Below are positions 8,708-16,923 of a stretch of 35,427 nucleotides of DNA, piece after piece (positions within the stretch are counted from its first letter, which is position 1; each line of letters opens with the position of its first letter). The position numbers and the translations under genes are program-made. Source of the stretch: Pseudomonadota bacterium (GTDB lineage: Bacteria > Pseudomonadota > Gammaproteobacteria > Burkholderiales > Casimicrobiaceae); NCBI GenBank assembly GCA_021784125.1, contig JAJXTF010000007.1:1-35427 (forward strand), read 5' to 3'. A model generated the notes under the pieces. The model was not told the origin of the DNA and did not search any database. It worked only from the letters and a program-made list of their open reading frames with translations.

Positions 8708-8776
8708 CACCCTCACCCCAACCCCCTCCCGCTTGCGGGAGAGGGGGCCGAGCGAGAGCGCGGCGGGTGAGGGGCT
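8708..8776. repeat. Dispersed hairpin repeat, possible bidirectional terminator
   Basis: A nested inverted repeat lies between the convergent sorB and midA-like genes. The outer arms are CCCTCACCC (8710-8718) and GGGTGAGGG (8765-8773). The inner hairpin is CCCCCTCCCGC paired with GCGGG and AGGGGG across a TT loop, with a two-base bulge. It has the look of the short REP-like intergenic repeats (ccctcaccccaacccc...) common in beta- and gammaproteobacterial genomes. A related partial copy occurs at 16875-16905. Without a T-tract, termination is only an inference from its position after both stop codons. Confidence 0.65.
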
Positions 8777-8782
8777 GTCGCT

Positions 8783-9961
8783 TCAGAGCCGATGCGTCAT
8801 GTCGGTGACCGCAAGGCTCGACCATGCGGCATCGCCGCGCGCGAGCAGCAGCACCTTGAACAGCTCGCCCATCTCCGCCGGCGAGATCAGCCTCTGGACC
8901 GCGGCGGCCTCGCGGATGTAGGCCAGCGATTCGGGCGCACCCGTCGCGGCGAGCAGGTCGAGGATGCCGCAGCCGAGCAGGAACGAGGCCTGGGTCGCGA
9001 AGCCGGCGACCTGCATCCCCGCGGCCTCGGCAGCCTCGGCGATCGCGGTGAAATCGACGTGCGCCGTGAGATCCGACAGCCCCGGCCACAGGAATGGATC
9101 GGCGTGCGAGCGATGCCGGTAATGGCCGAGCAGCGTGCCCTCGCTGCGCTGCGGATGGTAGTACTCGGCCCGCGGAAAGCCATAGTCGACGATCATCAGC
9201 GCCCCCCGTCGCAGGCGGCGCGCCAGCGTGCCGACCAGCGCCTCGGCCGCCGGATTGATCTCGCTCGCATAGTCGCCCGCCTCCGGAAATCGCGCCCGGG
9301 CGATCGAGAGCAGCCGCGGATCGGCGAGAGGTCGATCCTCCCACGCGAGCACCCCGTCCTTCCAGGCAACGCCGCGCTCGTACCAGGCGTCGCCGCGGCG
9401 CGCGACGACCCGCGGCGCGATGGCGTCGAGCACTTCGTTCATGACGACCACGCCGTCGACATCCTGCGGCAGGCGGTCGAGCCATTCGACCCGGGCAGCC
9501 GCGCCCGGTGCGAGCGCAGCGATCGTCGCGCGCTGCCGCTGGCGCAGGTCGGGACTGACCTCGAGGATCGAGTAGACGAGCGATGCGGACAGCGTCGGAC
9601 CGCCACATCGCGCCAGCGCATTCAGCATCGACGCCGCGAGCGCGCCGCTGCCCGCACCCAGCTCGACGATGCGCTGCGTGCCCGTCGCCTGCAGGATCGC
9701 ATGCGCCTGCTGCGCGAGCGCCGCGCCGTAGAGCGGGGACAGCTCGGGACCCGTGACGAAATCACCGTCGGTGCCGAACTTGCGCGCGCCGGCGACGTAG
9801 TACCCGAGCGACGGCGCGTAGAGCGCGATCTCCATGTAGCGGGTGAACGGCAGGAAGCCGCCGCCGCCCGCGATCTCCTCGCGCACCCGGGCGACGACGC
9901 GCGCGCTGTGGGCGCGCGCGGCTTCGTCGGGAGCAGGCAGCGGCGCGGCGTGGACGGTCAT
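8783..9961 (-). CDS. MidA/NDUFAF7-family class I SAM-dependent methyltransferase
   Basis: The 392-residue protein belongs to the COG1565 (MidA, DUF185) methyltransferases. GGFLPFTRYMEIALYAPSLG near residue 35, GYYVAGARKFGTDGDFVT and the SAM-binding VELGAGSGALA are characteristic. The human relative NDUFAF7 methylates an arginine of a complex I subunit. The bacterial substrate is unknown. The ATG at 9961 gives the family length. The gene is divergent from the FolM-like gene with a 70-bp spacer, a neighbourhood that recurs in betaproteobacteria. Confidence 0.9.
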   Translation of the reverse strand: MTVHAAPLPAPDEAARAHSARVVARVREEIAGGGGFLPFTRYMEIALYAPSLGYYVAGARKFGTDGDFVTGPELSPLYGAALAQQAHAILQATGTQRIVELGAGSGALAASMLNALARCGGPTLSASLVYSILEVSPDLRQRQRATIAALAPGAAARVEWLDRLPQDVDGVVVMNEVLDAIAPRVVARRGDAWYERGVAWKDGVLAWEDRPLADPRLLSIARARFPEAGDYASEINPAAEALVGTLARRLRRGALMIVDYGFPRAEYYHPQRSEGTLLGHYRHRSHADPFLWPGLSDLTAHVDFTAIAEAAEAAGMQVAGFATQASFLLGCGILDLLAATGAPESLAYIREAAAVQRLISPAEMGELFKVLLLARGDAAWSSLAVTDMTHRL

Positions 9962-10031
9962 GGGCGCGATGGCGGGACTATGCTAGATTGCCAGCCAGTC
10001 TAATCGACCGGCAGGTCCCGAAAGGCGCGGC

Positions 10032-10769
10032 GTGGAAAACAGCGTCGTATTGATCACCGGCGGCGCCAAGCGGGTGGGTGCGGCGATCTGCCGGCGCCTG
10101 CACCGGGCCGGCGCATCGATCATGCTGCATTACCGCGCCTCCGCCGGCGAGGCGCGCCTGCTGCAGGCCGAGCTCAATCACGTCCGCCCCGATTCGGTGG
10201 CGCTGATCCAGGCCGACCTGCTCGACGTCGCGAAGCTTCCTTCGCTGGTCGAGCAGACCGTGCAGACCTTCGGCAGGCTCGATGCGCTGGTCAACAACGC
10301 GTCCACGTTCTACCCGACCGCGGTCGGCGACATCGCCCCCGCCGACTGGAACGACCTGATCGGAACGAACCTCCAGGCGCCGCTGTTCCTGTCGCAGGCC
10401 GCCGCCCCCGCGCTGCGCAAGTCGCAGGGCGCGATCGTCAACATCACCGACATCCATGCCGAGCGCCCGCTCAAGAGCTACGTCGTCTACTCGATCGCCA
10501 AGGCCGGGCTCGAAGGCCTCACGCGCTCGCTCGCGCGCGAGCTCGCCCCCGAGGTCCGGGTCAATGCGATCGCCCCCGGGCCGATCCTCTGGCCCGATGC
10601 CGAGGTGTTCGACGAGCTCGCCCGCCAGCGCATCATCTCGCACACGCCGCTGCGCCGCGAGGGCACCCCCGACGACGTCGCCAAGGCCGTGCACTTCCTG
10701 CTCGCCGATGCGCCCTACGTGACCGGCGAGACGATCAACGTCGACGGCGGCCGCAACATCGCGATGTGA
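10032..10769 (+). CDS. folM: Pteridine reductase / FolM-type short-chain dehydrogenase
   Basis: This is a classical SDR of 245 residues. It has the NADPH-binding GGAKRVG near the N-terminus (the arginine is typical of pteridine reductases), NNASTFYPT, and a YSIAK catalytic YxxxK. The C-terminal VTGETINVDGGRNI is usual for the family. Relatives (PTR1, FolM) reduce dihydropterins or dihydrofolate. The start is a GTG at 10032, since no in-frame ATG precedes the Rossmann strand. It lies divergent from the midA-like gene and convergent with chaC. Confidence 0.88.
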   Translation: MENSVVLITGGAKRVGAAICRRLHRAGASIMLHYRASAGEARLLQAELNHVRPDSVALIQADLLDVAKLPSLVEQTVQTFGRLDALVNNASTFYPTAVGDIAPADWNDLIGTNLQAPLFLSQAAAPALRKSQGAIVNITDIHAERPLKSYVVYSIAKAGLEGLTRSLARELAPEVRVNAIAPGPILWPDAEVFDELARQRIISHTPLRREGTPDDVAKAVHFLLADAPYVTGETINVDGGRNIAM

Positions 10770-10783
10770 CCCGCACGGCGGGT
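10769..10783. terminator. Short hairpin between convergent folM and chaC
   Basis: ACCCGC and GCGGGT form a perfect 6-bp stem with a 3-base loop in the 24-bp space between the two convergent stop codons. It lacks a T-tract, so it is at most a weak or factor-assisted bidirectional terminator. Confidence 0.3.
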
Positions 10784-10793
10784 CGGCCGCGGA

Positions 10794-11453
10794 TCATGCC
10801 ACCCGCGCGGCGACCTGCGCGGCGAGCCGCTCGAGATAGGGTTCGACGATGCCGTGGGTGACCAGCGCCACCCGCGTGCGTTCCAGGTAGTCGGCGGACG
10901 AGCCGAACGCGCCGCGGGCGCGGGCGACGACGTCGGCCTGCGCATCGATCGTCAGCTTCCCTGCGTACTGGGGATGATCGCGCCTGACGACGAAGCCGAG
11001 CGCGGTCACCTGCCGGGCGCCGCTGCTCAGCGAGAGCCACCGCGGCGTGTATGCGCCGGTCACCATCTCGCGCCGCCACAGCAGGCGGAACTCGTCGGGC
11101 GCCTGTGCCGCGGGCAGCCGGTAGATGACGCCGCGACAGCATCCGCCCCGATCGAGCCCGAGGACGAGTCCCGGCGCGTCGGGGGTGCCGCGGGAAGCGA
11201 GCGACCAGATGCAGAAGCGGCGATGCAGCCCGTGCAGCGTGGCCAGCCGCGCCTCGACGAACGGGAACAGGGGATTCCACAGCAGCGATCCGTAGGCGAA
11301 CACCCACCAGCCCGCAGCGCCGGGCCTCGCCGCCAGCGTTGCCTGCATCGAGGCCTCCAGCTGCTCGTCGGTCAGCGTGTGGTGCGCCGGCAGCGCCTCG
11401 ACGTAGACGGCGCGCATGCGCCCTTGCTCGAGGTCGCGTCGCGACAGCGTCAT
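10794..11453 (-). CDS. chaC: Glutathione-specific gamma-glutamylcyclotransferase (ChaC family)
   Basis: The 219-residue product carries the ChaC substrate-binding motif FAYGSLLWNP near residue 52, followed by GLHRRFCIWS, RGTPDAPGLVLGL and GVIYRLP blocks. ChaC enzymes cleave glutathione into 5-oxoproline and Cys-Gly in the cytosol. Its ATG overlaps the stop of the upstream 59-residue gene by ATGA, so translation is coupled. It is the last gene of the rph-rdgB-hemW chain. Confidence 0.93.
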   Translation of the reverse strand: MTLSRRDLEQGRMRAVYVEALPAHHTLTDEQLEASMQATLAARPGAAGWWVFAYGSLLWNPLFPFVEARLATLHGLHRRFCIWSLASRGTPDAPGLVLGLDRGGCCRGVIYRLPAAQAPDEFRLLWRREMVTGAYTPRWLSLSSGARQVTALGFVVRRDHPQYAGKLTIDAQADVVARARGAFGSSADYLERTRVALVTHGIVEPYLERLAAQVAARVA

Positions 11454-11629
11454 TGCTCGTCGAGGTCGTGCCTGAGCTTCTGCAGCTCGACCCTGGCCTT
11501 GCGCCGCAGCGCAGCACCCGACTTGCCGTGCGCGCCGCCCTTGGCGAGCAGCGGCGACCGGGCGACCGGATTGCGGGGCTTGACCAGCGCATGAACCTCG
11601 GGAGCCGAATGACGCTTCGCCCGCTTCAT
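11450..11629 (-). CDS. Small basic protein of unknown function (59 residues)
   Basis: This gene is hidden in the track inside a longer ORF (11450-12742) whose upstream part is a shadow of hemW. The ATG at 11629 overlaps the hemW stop (ATGA), and its own TGA overlaps the chaC start (ATGA). The gene therefore fits exactly between its neighbours, which is strong evidence that it is real. The product is lysine/arginine-rich, with PRNPVARSPLLAKGGAHGKS in the middle and a helical basic C-terminus. I recall similar PRNP...KGGxHxKS short proteins in other proteobacteria but know no function. Its charge would allow nucleic-acid or ribosome binding. Confidence 0.72.
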   Translation of the reverse strand: MKRAKRHSAPEVHALVKPRNPVARSPLLAKGGAHGKSGAALRRKARVELQKLRHDLDEQ

Positions 11630-12864
11630 GGCTGCGCTCCGCGATCGGCGAGGAACAGCGACTGCAGGTCGTTCAGGAAGCGCCGGCCCAGCGGCGTCGG
11701 GCGCAGCACCGCGGGGTCGGGCTCGAGCAGACCCTTGCGCACCGCCTCCGCGATCGCCGATGCCGCAACCGCGATCGGCAGGCCGGTGCGCTCGGCGAAC
11801 ATCGCCGAGGGCACGCCGTCGGTCAGGCGCAGCGCATTCAGCATGAACTCGAATGGAAGGTCGCGCCGCGACACTTCGACGTCTTCCTGCAGCGGCGAGG
11901 CCTGCGCCACCTGGTCCAGGTACCGCATCGGCTGCTTCCAGCGCAGCTGCCGCAGCACGCGGTCGGGGAACGACAGCTTCGAATGCGCGCCGGCGCCGAT
12001 GCCGAGGTAGTCGCCGAAGCGCCAGTAGTTGACGTTGTGCCGGGACTCGCGCCCGGGCTTGGCGTGCGCCGAGGTCTCGTAGTGCACGTAGCCCGCGGCG
12101 TCGAGCGCGAACAGGACCGCTTCCTCGATGTCGGCCGCGGTCTCGTCGTCGGGGATGCGCGGCGGATAGCGGTGGAACAGCGTGTTCGGCTCGATCGTCA
12201 GGTGGTAGAACGACAGGTGCGGCGGTCCGAAGCCGAGCGCGGCCCGGACGTCGCGGAGCGCATCGTCGACGTCCTGCCCGGGCAGCGCGAACATCAGGTC
12301 GAAATTGACGTTGCCGAAGATCATCAGCGCGGCCTCGGCCGCGCGGCGCGCCTCGCGGGCATCGTGCACGCGGCCGAGTGCTTCGAGATGGCGGTCGTCG
12401 AAGCTCTGGATGCCCAGCGACAGCCGGTTGACGCCCGCTGCGTAGTAGCCGGCGAAGCGTTCCCGCTCGAAGGTCCCGGGATTGGCCTCGAGGGTGATCT
12501 CGGCGTCGGGCGCCAGCGGCAGCCGCGCCCGGATCGCGGCGAGCAGCCGGTCGATCGCAGCCGCCGAGAACACGCTGGGAGTTCCGCCGCCGATGAACAC
12601 CGAGCCGACCTTGCGGCCCCAGACCAGCGGCAGCGAAGTCTCGAGATCGGCGATCAGCGCATCGACGTAGGCCTCCTCGGGCAGCGTTTCGGGCGCGGCA
12701 TGCGAATTGAAATCGCAGTACGGGCATTTCCTGATGCACCACGGAATGTGCACGTACAGCGCGAGCGGCGGCAGGGCGGTGAAGCGCGGCTTCGACAGCA
12801 CCGCGGCGTCGATGGCGATGCGCGCCGGCGACGCGACGGTCGCCGACTCGCGATCAGTGCTCAT
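11626..12864 (-). CDS. hemW: Radical SAM haem chaperone HemW (HemN-like)
   Basis: The 412-residue protein has the radical SAM cluster motif Cys43-x3-Cys47-x2-Cys50 in PWCIRKCPYCDF, then FIGGGTPS, EANPG and LSLGIQSF. The HemW C-terminal domain contains NYWRFGDYLGIGAGAHSK. HemW is a haem-binding chaperone related to, but lacking the activity of, coproporphyrinogen dehydrogenase HemN. It begins inside the last 11 bases of rdgB and ends in an ATGA overlap with the small gene. The first ~30 residues are weakly conserved, so a later start cannot be excluded. Confidence 0.94.
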   Translation of the reverse strand: MSTDRESATVASPARIAIDAAVLSKPRFTALPPLALYVHIPWCIRKCPYCDFNSHAAPETLPEEAYVDALIADLETSLPLVWGRKVGSVFIGGGTPSVFSAAAIDRLLAAIRARLPLAPDAEITLEANPGTFERERFAGYYAAGVNRLSLGIQSFDDRHLEALGRVHDAREARRAAEAALMIFGNVNFDLMFALPGQDVDDALRDVRAALGFGPPHLSFYHLTIEPNTLFHRYPPRIPDDETAADIEEAVLFALDAAGYVHYETSAHAKPGRESRHNVNYWRFGDYLGIGAGAHSKLSFPDRVLRQLRWKQPMRYLDQVAQASPLQEDVEVSRRDLPFEFMLNALRLTDGVPSAMFAERTGLPIAVAASAIAEAVRKGLLEPDPAVLRPTPLGRRFLNDLQSLFLADRGAQP

Positions 12865-13459
12865 GCCGCCGCGCCTCTTCGAGGCGCGCGATCAGCGCGC
12901 GCATGGCCTGCCCGCGATGCGACAGGCCGTTCTTGGTTTCGAGCGGCAACTCGGCGCCGGTCAGTCCCGTCACCGCGTCCTCGAAATGGGGATCGTAGCC
13001 GAAGCCGCCGCGGCCTCGCGGCACGTCGACGATCCTGCCGTGCCAGGCACCCTCGGCGATGATCGGCTGGGGGTCGTCGGCGTGATGGACCAGCACGAGC
13101 ACGCAGTAGTAATGCGCACGGCGATCGGCGACGCCGGCGAGTGCTTCGACCAGCGCGGCGTTGTTGCGCTCGTCCGATCTCGGTCCGCCCGCGTAGCGCG
13201 CACTGCGCACCCCGGGCGCGCCGCCCAGCGCGTCGACGCAGACGCCGGAATCGTCTGCGAGCGCCGGCAGTCCCGTCCGGGCACTGGCGTGCCTCGCCTT
13301 CGCGAGGGCGTTCTCGATGAAGGTCACGTGGGGTTCGTCCGCCTCGCCGACCCCGAGTTCCGCCTGCGGGATCACCTCGACGCCGAGCGGCTCGAGGAGC
13401 CGCCGGAACTCGCGCAGCTTGCCGGCGTTGCTCGATGCCAGGACGAGGCGGGAGATCAC
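12854..13459 (-). CDS. rdgB: XTP/dITP diphosphatase (non-canonical purine NTP pyrophosphatase)
   Basis: RdgB hydrolyses ITP, dITP and XTP to monophosphates, keeping inosine and xanthosine out of nucleic acids. Signature blocks are [12 protein letters not shown] at the start, [44 protein letters not shown] and LSHRGQA. The start is a GTG at 13459 that overlaps the rph TGA (GTGA). The track's long ORF upstream of this is antisense or out of frame to rph. The resulting 201 residues match the family. Confidence 0.95.
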   Translation of the reverse strand: MISRLVLASSNAGKLREFRRLLEPLGVEVIPQAELGVGEADEPHVTFIENALAKARHASARTGLPALADDSGVCVDALGGAPGVRSARYAGGPRSDERNNAALVEALAGVADRRAHYYCVLVLVHHADDPQPIIAEGAWHGRIVDVPRGRGGFGYDPHFEDAVTGLTGAELPLETKNGLSHRGQAMRALIARLEEARRHEH

Positions 13460-14178
13460 TTCGCGAGCGCGAGACGCTGCGCCGCGTGCAGCTGGGCGAT
13501 GCCGTTCCTGGCGAGCTCGAGCAGCGCGTCGAACTCCTCGCGCGTGAACGGGGCGCCTTCCGCCGTGCCCTGCAGCTCGACGAAACCGCCGGCCCCGGTC
13601 ATCACGACGTTCATGTCGGTGTCGCAGCCGGCATCCTCGGCATAATCGAGATCGAGCAGCGGCGTGCCTGCGACCACGCCCACCGACACCGCGGCGACAC
13701 GATCGCGCAGCGGCTCGCCGGCGAGAAGGCTGCGTCCGCGGCACCAGGTGATCGCGTCGGCCAGCGCGACGTAGGCGCCGGTGATCGACGCACAGCGCGT
13801 CCCTCCGTCGGCCTGCAGGACGTCGCAGTCGATGCGGATCGTCCGCTCGCCCAGCGCGGAAAGGTCGATGATCGCCCGCAGCGAGCGGCCGATCAGGCGC
13901 TGGATTTCCTGCGTGCGCCCCGACTGCTTCCCCTCCGCCGCTTCGCGGCGCATCCGCGTGTTCGTCGAGCGCGGCAGCATGCCGTACTCCGCCGTGAGCC
14001 AGCCCTGGCCCTTGCCCTTGAGGAACGCCGGCACACCCTCGTCGACGCTGGCGGTGCACAGGACGCGGGTGTCCCCGGCTTCGACCAGCACCGAGCCTTC
14101 GGCGTGCCGGGTCCAGCCGCGGCCGATCGTCAGCGGGCGCAGCTCGTCGGCGCGACGGCCGTGGGCACGCGAGCTCAC
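13456..14178 (-). CDS. rph: Ribonuclease PH
   Basis: This phosphorolytic 3' exoribonuclease trims tRNA precursors to their mature 3' ends. The 240-residue product contains [63 protein letters not shown] and [10 protein letters not shown], covering the whole family profile. It is the first gene of the overlapping chain with rdgB, hemW, the small gene and chaC. A near-perfect -10 box lies about 90 bases upstream, so this group seems to have its own promoter. Confidence 0.97.
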   Translation of the reverse strand: MSSRAHGRRADELRPLTIGRGWTRHAEGSVLVEAGDTRVLCTASVDEGVPAFLKGKGQGWLTAEYGMLPRSTNTRMRREAAEGKQSGRTQEIQRLIGRSLRAIIDLSALGERTIRIDCDVLQADGGTRCASITGAYVALADAITWCRGRSLLAGEPLRDRVAAVSVGVVAGTPLLDLDYAEDAGCDTDMNVVMTGAGGFVELQGTAEGAPFTREEFDALLELARNGIAQLHAAQRLALAK

Positions 14179-14264
14179 TGGACTACCTTCGTGCGGCGTG
14201 CGCGCAACGGGCGGCGGGTGAAATCGATTCGTGTCTGCATTGCAGCGAGCATCGGAAGGCGTCG

Positions 14265-14270
14265 ATTATA
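14265..14270 (-). promoter_or_regulatory. Candidate -10 box for the rph operon
   Basis: On the minus strand the sequence reads GCCTATAATCGACG, a perfect TATAAT in otherwise very GC-rich DNA, within the 129-bp gap between the chimeric gene and rph. No good -35 hexamer stands 16-18 bases upstream. It would give an 80-base leader for rph. Confidence 0.45.
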
Positions 14271-14307
14271 GGCGATGCCCCGGCGGTCACCCGGCCCCGG
14301 GGCGGAT

Positions 14308-14940
14308 TCAGTCGACGCGGATGCCCAGCGTGTCGACCAGCGCTCTCCCGCGCGCGAGACCGGCGCGGATGTCGGCCGCGAATTCCTCCGAGCTGTTGCC
14401 GACCACCTGCTGCCCGGCATCGACGATCTGCCTTTGGATTCCCGGTTCGTGAACGATGCGCACCAGGTCCGCATTGAGCCGGTCGACGATGCGCGACGGT
14501 GTTCCGTGCGGGGCGAGGATGCCGTACCACGAGACCATGTCGAAGCCCGGATAACCCTGCTCGGCCACGGTCGGCGTGTTCGGCAGCGAAGGCACGCGCC
14601 GGTCACCGGTGACCGCGAGCGCGAGACCCGTGGCCGCAGGAAATCCCGCGGGAGCCTGCAGCACCAGCGACTGCAGCAGGCGCACCGAGTTGTCGTCGCA
14701 GGGCAGAACAAGGCGCGGCGCCACGACGTCGACCATCCTGGCCAGCGCCGCCAACCACTGCATCGGTGACGCATCGTCGGGCAGCAGGCCGCAGCGGCGG
14801 ACGTAGCGACTCTTCGCCGCGAGCGAATTCCTCGGGGTGAGAAGAAAGACCTCGAATCCGGCCTTCGCGAGGGCGCCGGGGATGCGCGCAGTGCCGATGT
14901 ACTGCGTCGCCGTCGACACCAGCAGGATGGCGTCGTTCAT
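14308..14940 (-). pseudogene. Chimeric ORF: pre-ATP-grasp N-terminus joined in frame to a Bug/TctC solute-binding-protein C-terminus
   Basis: The open frame encodes 210 residues. Residues 1 to about 100 (MNDAILLVSTATQYIGTA to LVLPCDDNSVRLLQSLVL) look like the pre-ATP-grasp lobe of carboxylate-amine-ligase-type ATP-grasp proteins, but the ATP-binding part never follows. From about residue 106 the sequence becomes the C-terminal half of a tripartite-tricarboxylate (Bug/TctC) periplasmic binding protein: LAVTGDRRVPSLPNTPTVAE, GYPGFDMVSWYGILAP, TPSRIVDRLNADL. A cytosolic enzyme fragment and a periplasmic fragment without its signal peptide cannot form either normal protein, so I read it as a deletion fusion. 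The ATG at 14940 overlaps the SDR stop (ATGA), so it is probably still translated. A misassembly is the main alternative. Confidence 0.72.
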
Positions 14941-15971
14941 TCCGGCGAGGACGCCCGCAGCATCGCCGCGTCGACTGCGAACGGCCGCGGATGCCAGCCC
15001 GTCGCCCGCGTGAACGGCGTCGAATCCACTTCCAGCGATCCGGTCAACCGGTCGATCAGCGCCCGGCGCCCCGTCAGCGTGCCCGCGAGGCGCAGCAGCG
15101 CGACGGGCACGGCCACGAGACGCGGCTCGACACCCAGCGCATGCGCGATCGCGCGCACCAGCCCGGGGGTCGAGACGGGTCTTTCGTCGGCGATCAGGTA
15201 GATGCACCCGCCGGCAGTGCCGACGACGGGCCCGGCTGCGAGCGGTGCAAGGATTGCAGCGTCGATCGCCTCGAGCAGTCCGGAGAGCCCGAGCAGCGAG
15301 CGCCGGTTGTCGATGGCCCCGAAGGGAAGCCATCGCCTCGACGCGACCGCATCGACCAGCCTTTCGAAGTTGCCCCGGGCGTGCGCGCCGTAGACCAGCG
15401 GCAGCCGGAGCACCACCGGCAGCACCGACGTTCCCTGCGCGATGCGTCCGAGCGCGACTTCTGCCGCATGCTTGCTGCGCGCATAGGCATCCCGCGGCGC
15501 AGGCGCATCGTCGGCACGAAACGGCCGGCCCGGCAGGGTTGCCTCGCCGTTGACCTTGATCGTGCTCGCGAACACGAAGCGCCCCACACCCGAGGCGACC
15601 GCGGCCTCGGCGAGCTTCGCCGTCACCTCGACGTTGGCGCGATGATATTGCGCGTCGGGATCCGCGGCACGCTCGTCGATCACGTGCGCGCGTCCGGCCA
15701 GGTGGACCAGTGCCGTGCTGCCCGTCAGTGCACGGGCCAGGTCCGCGACGCTGGCAGTCTCGAGGTCGACTTCGATGAGATCGACCTGTCGCGGCAGGCG
15801 CTCCGCTGCCCGGCGCCGGTCACGGACCAACGCGCGCAACGTTGCGCCCCCGAGCGGCGGACCCGTCGGGCCGACAGCGGCTTGCGCGCCCGACGCGACC
15901 CGCGCGCACAACGCGCGGCCGATGAATCCCGTCGCGCCGGTGATCGCGATCGCGGGCCCGCTCACAGCCAT
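14937..15971 (-). CDS. NAD-dependent nucleotide-sugar SDR (WbpV/UDP-QuiNAc dehydrogenase-like)
   Basis: The 344-residue extended SDR has ITGATGFIGRAL at the N-terminus, VHLAGRAHVIDE, and FASTIKVNGEATLPGRPF, followed by a YARSK catalytic motif. The IKVNGE...PGRPF segment is typical of the WbpV group, which acts on UDP-N-acetyl-hexosamine derivatives in O-antigen synthesis. The ATG at 15971 overlaps the glycosyltransferase stop by 10 bp. A GTG two codons later gives a GTGA overlap and is an equal candidate. In polysaccharide clusters this enzyme is usually followed by a sugar-phosphate transferase, but here a truncated ATP-grasp fusion follows. Substrate identity is inferred. Confidence 0.85.
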   Translation of the reverse strand: MAVSGPAIAITGATGFIGRALCARVASGAQAAVGPTGPPLGGATLRALVRDRRRAAERLPRQVDLIEVDLETASVADLARALTGSTALVHLAGRAHVIDERAADPDAQYHRANVEVTAKLAEAAVASGVGRFVFASTIKVNGEATLPGRPFRADDAPAPRDAYARSKHAAEVALGRIAQGTSVLPVVLRLPLVYGAHARGNFERLVDAVASRRWLPFGAIDNRRSLLGLSGLLEAIDAAILAPLAAGPVVGTAGGCIYLIADERPVSTPGLVRAIAHALGVEPRLVAVPVALLRLAGTLTGRRALIDRLTGSLEVDSTPFTRATGWHPRPFAVDAAMLRASSPE

Positions 15972-16804
15972 CTCCAGCCGTGCTTGCGGTAGAAGCGGAT
16001 GCCGCTGGCGACGAACCAGCGCAGGTGGCGCAACCCCTTGCCGGCGGCGCCGCCGCCGTGATGGACGATGCGCACGCTCGGCACGTAGGCGTTGCGCATG
16101 ATCGCGGCAAGCCGCCGGCTCCAGTCGAAGTCCTCGAAATAGAGGAAGAAGCCCGGATCGAAGCCGCCGCTGCGGTCGATCGCCTCGCGCCTGACCAGCA
16201 TGAAGGCCCCCGACAGCATCGGGATGCCGACCGCATCGCGCGCGGGTTGCGCGTCCACGATGTCGCGCAGCTCGTAGCGCGCGAGGCGGCGCGCGAACGG
16301 CCACTGCAGCCAGCGCGGGGCATAGCCGCGCAGCAGGAGATCGACCACCGCCGGATAGCGCTTGCACAGATACTGGCGCTCGCCACCGGGACCCGTCACC
16401 TCCGGCGCGAGGGCGCCGACGTCGCCGTGCGCGTCCATCCAGCGGATCGCATTGACCAGCGCATCGGGCGCGAGCTCGGCATCGGGATTCAGTACCAGGT
16501 GGTAATCGGCGCCCGTGCCGTGGAGCACCAGGTTGTGCGCCGCGCCGTAGCCGATGTTCGCGTGCCCGTTCAGGTACATCACGTGCACCTTCGCGTTCGC
16601 GAAGCACGCGCGCCCGAGATCGGTGACGCGCGCGGCGATTGCCGGGTCCTCGCTATTGTCGATCAGCGCGAGGTGGACGGTCCTCAGGACCTCCGCGCCC
16701 TGCGCGGCCGTGATCGCGCCGCGCAACGCGTCGAGCGTGCGCCTGAGCAGCGCCACGTCCGGTCGATGGGTGACGATGCTGATCTGCAGCGACGAAGGCA
16801 GCAC
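15962..16804 (-). CDS. Family 2 glycosyltransferase (rhamnosyltransferase-like)
   Basis: The 280-residue protein has the GT-A nucleotide-sugar fold. ISIVTHRPDVALLRRTLDAL opens it, and NIGYGAAHNLVL and YHLVLNPDAEL form the donor/metal-binding region. SGAFMLVRREAI and FLYFEDFDWSRRL form the acceptor region seen in WbbL-type transferases. It probably transfers a sugar to a lipid-linked O-antigen or exopolysaccharide intermediate at the cytoplasmic face. It is the first gene of a three-gene minus-strand group and is preceded by a 119-bp spacer containing a partial REP-like repeat. Confidence 0.9.
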   Translation of the reverse strand: MLPSSLQISIVTHRPDVALLRRTLDALRGAITAAQGAEVLRTVHLALIDNSEDPAIAARVTDLGRACFANAKVHVMYLNGHANIGYGAAHNLVLHGTGADYHLVLNPDAELAPDALVNAIRWMDAHGDVGALAPEVTGPGGERQYLCKRYPAVVDLLLRGYAPRWLQWPFARRLARYELRDIVDAQPARDAVGIPMLSGAFMLVRREAIDRSGGFDPGFFLYFEDFDWSRRLAAIMRNAYVPSVRIVHHGGGAAGKGLRHLRWFVASGIRFYRKHGWRWL

Positions 16805-16874
16805 GAATCAGTCGCGATTGCGTGAATGGCGCGCCCGGATGGCGCAAGCCGCGACTGTACCAGCCGCCACCGCC

Positions 16875-16905
16875 GCCCCTCACCCCATCCCTCTCCTCTC
16901 GAGGG
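16875..16905. repeat. Partial copy of the REP-like repeat
   Basis: The sequence gcccctcaccccatccctct matches the left arm of the element at 8708-8776, and CCCTC/GAGGG can pair around a 7-base loop. The right arm (gggtgagggg) is missing. Like the first copy it lies directly beyond a stop codon, here that of the S8 protease on the minus strand. Confidence 0.5.
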
Positions 16906-16923
16906 CAAGGATGACCGCCCGAC

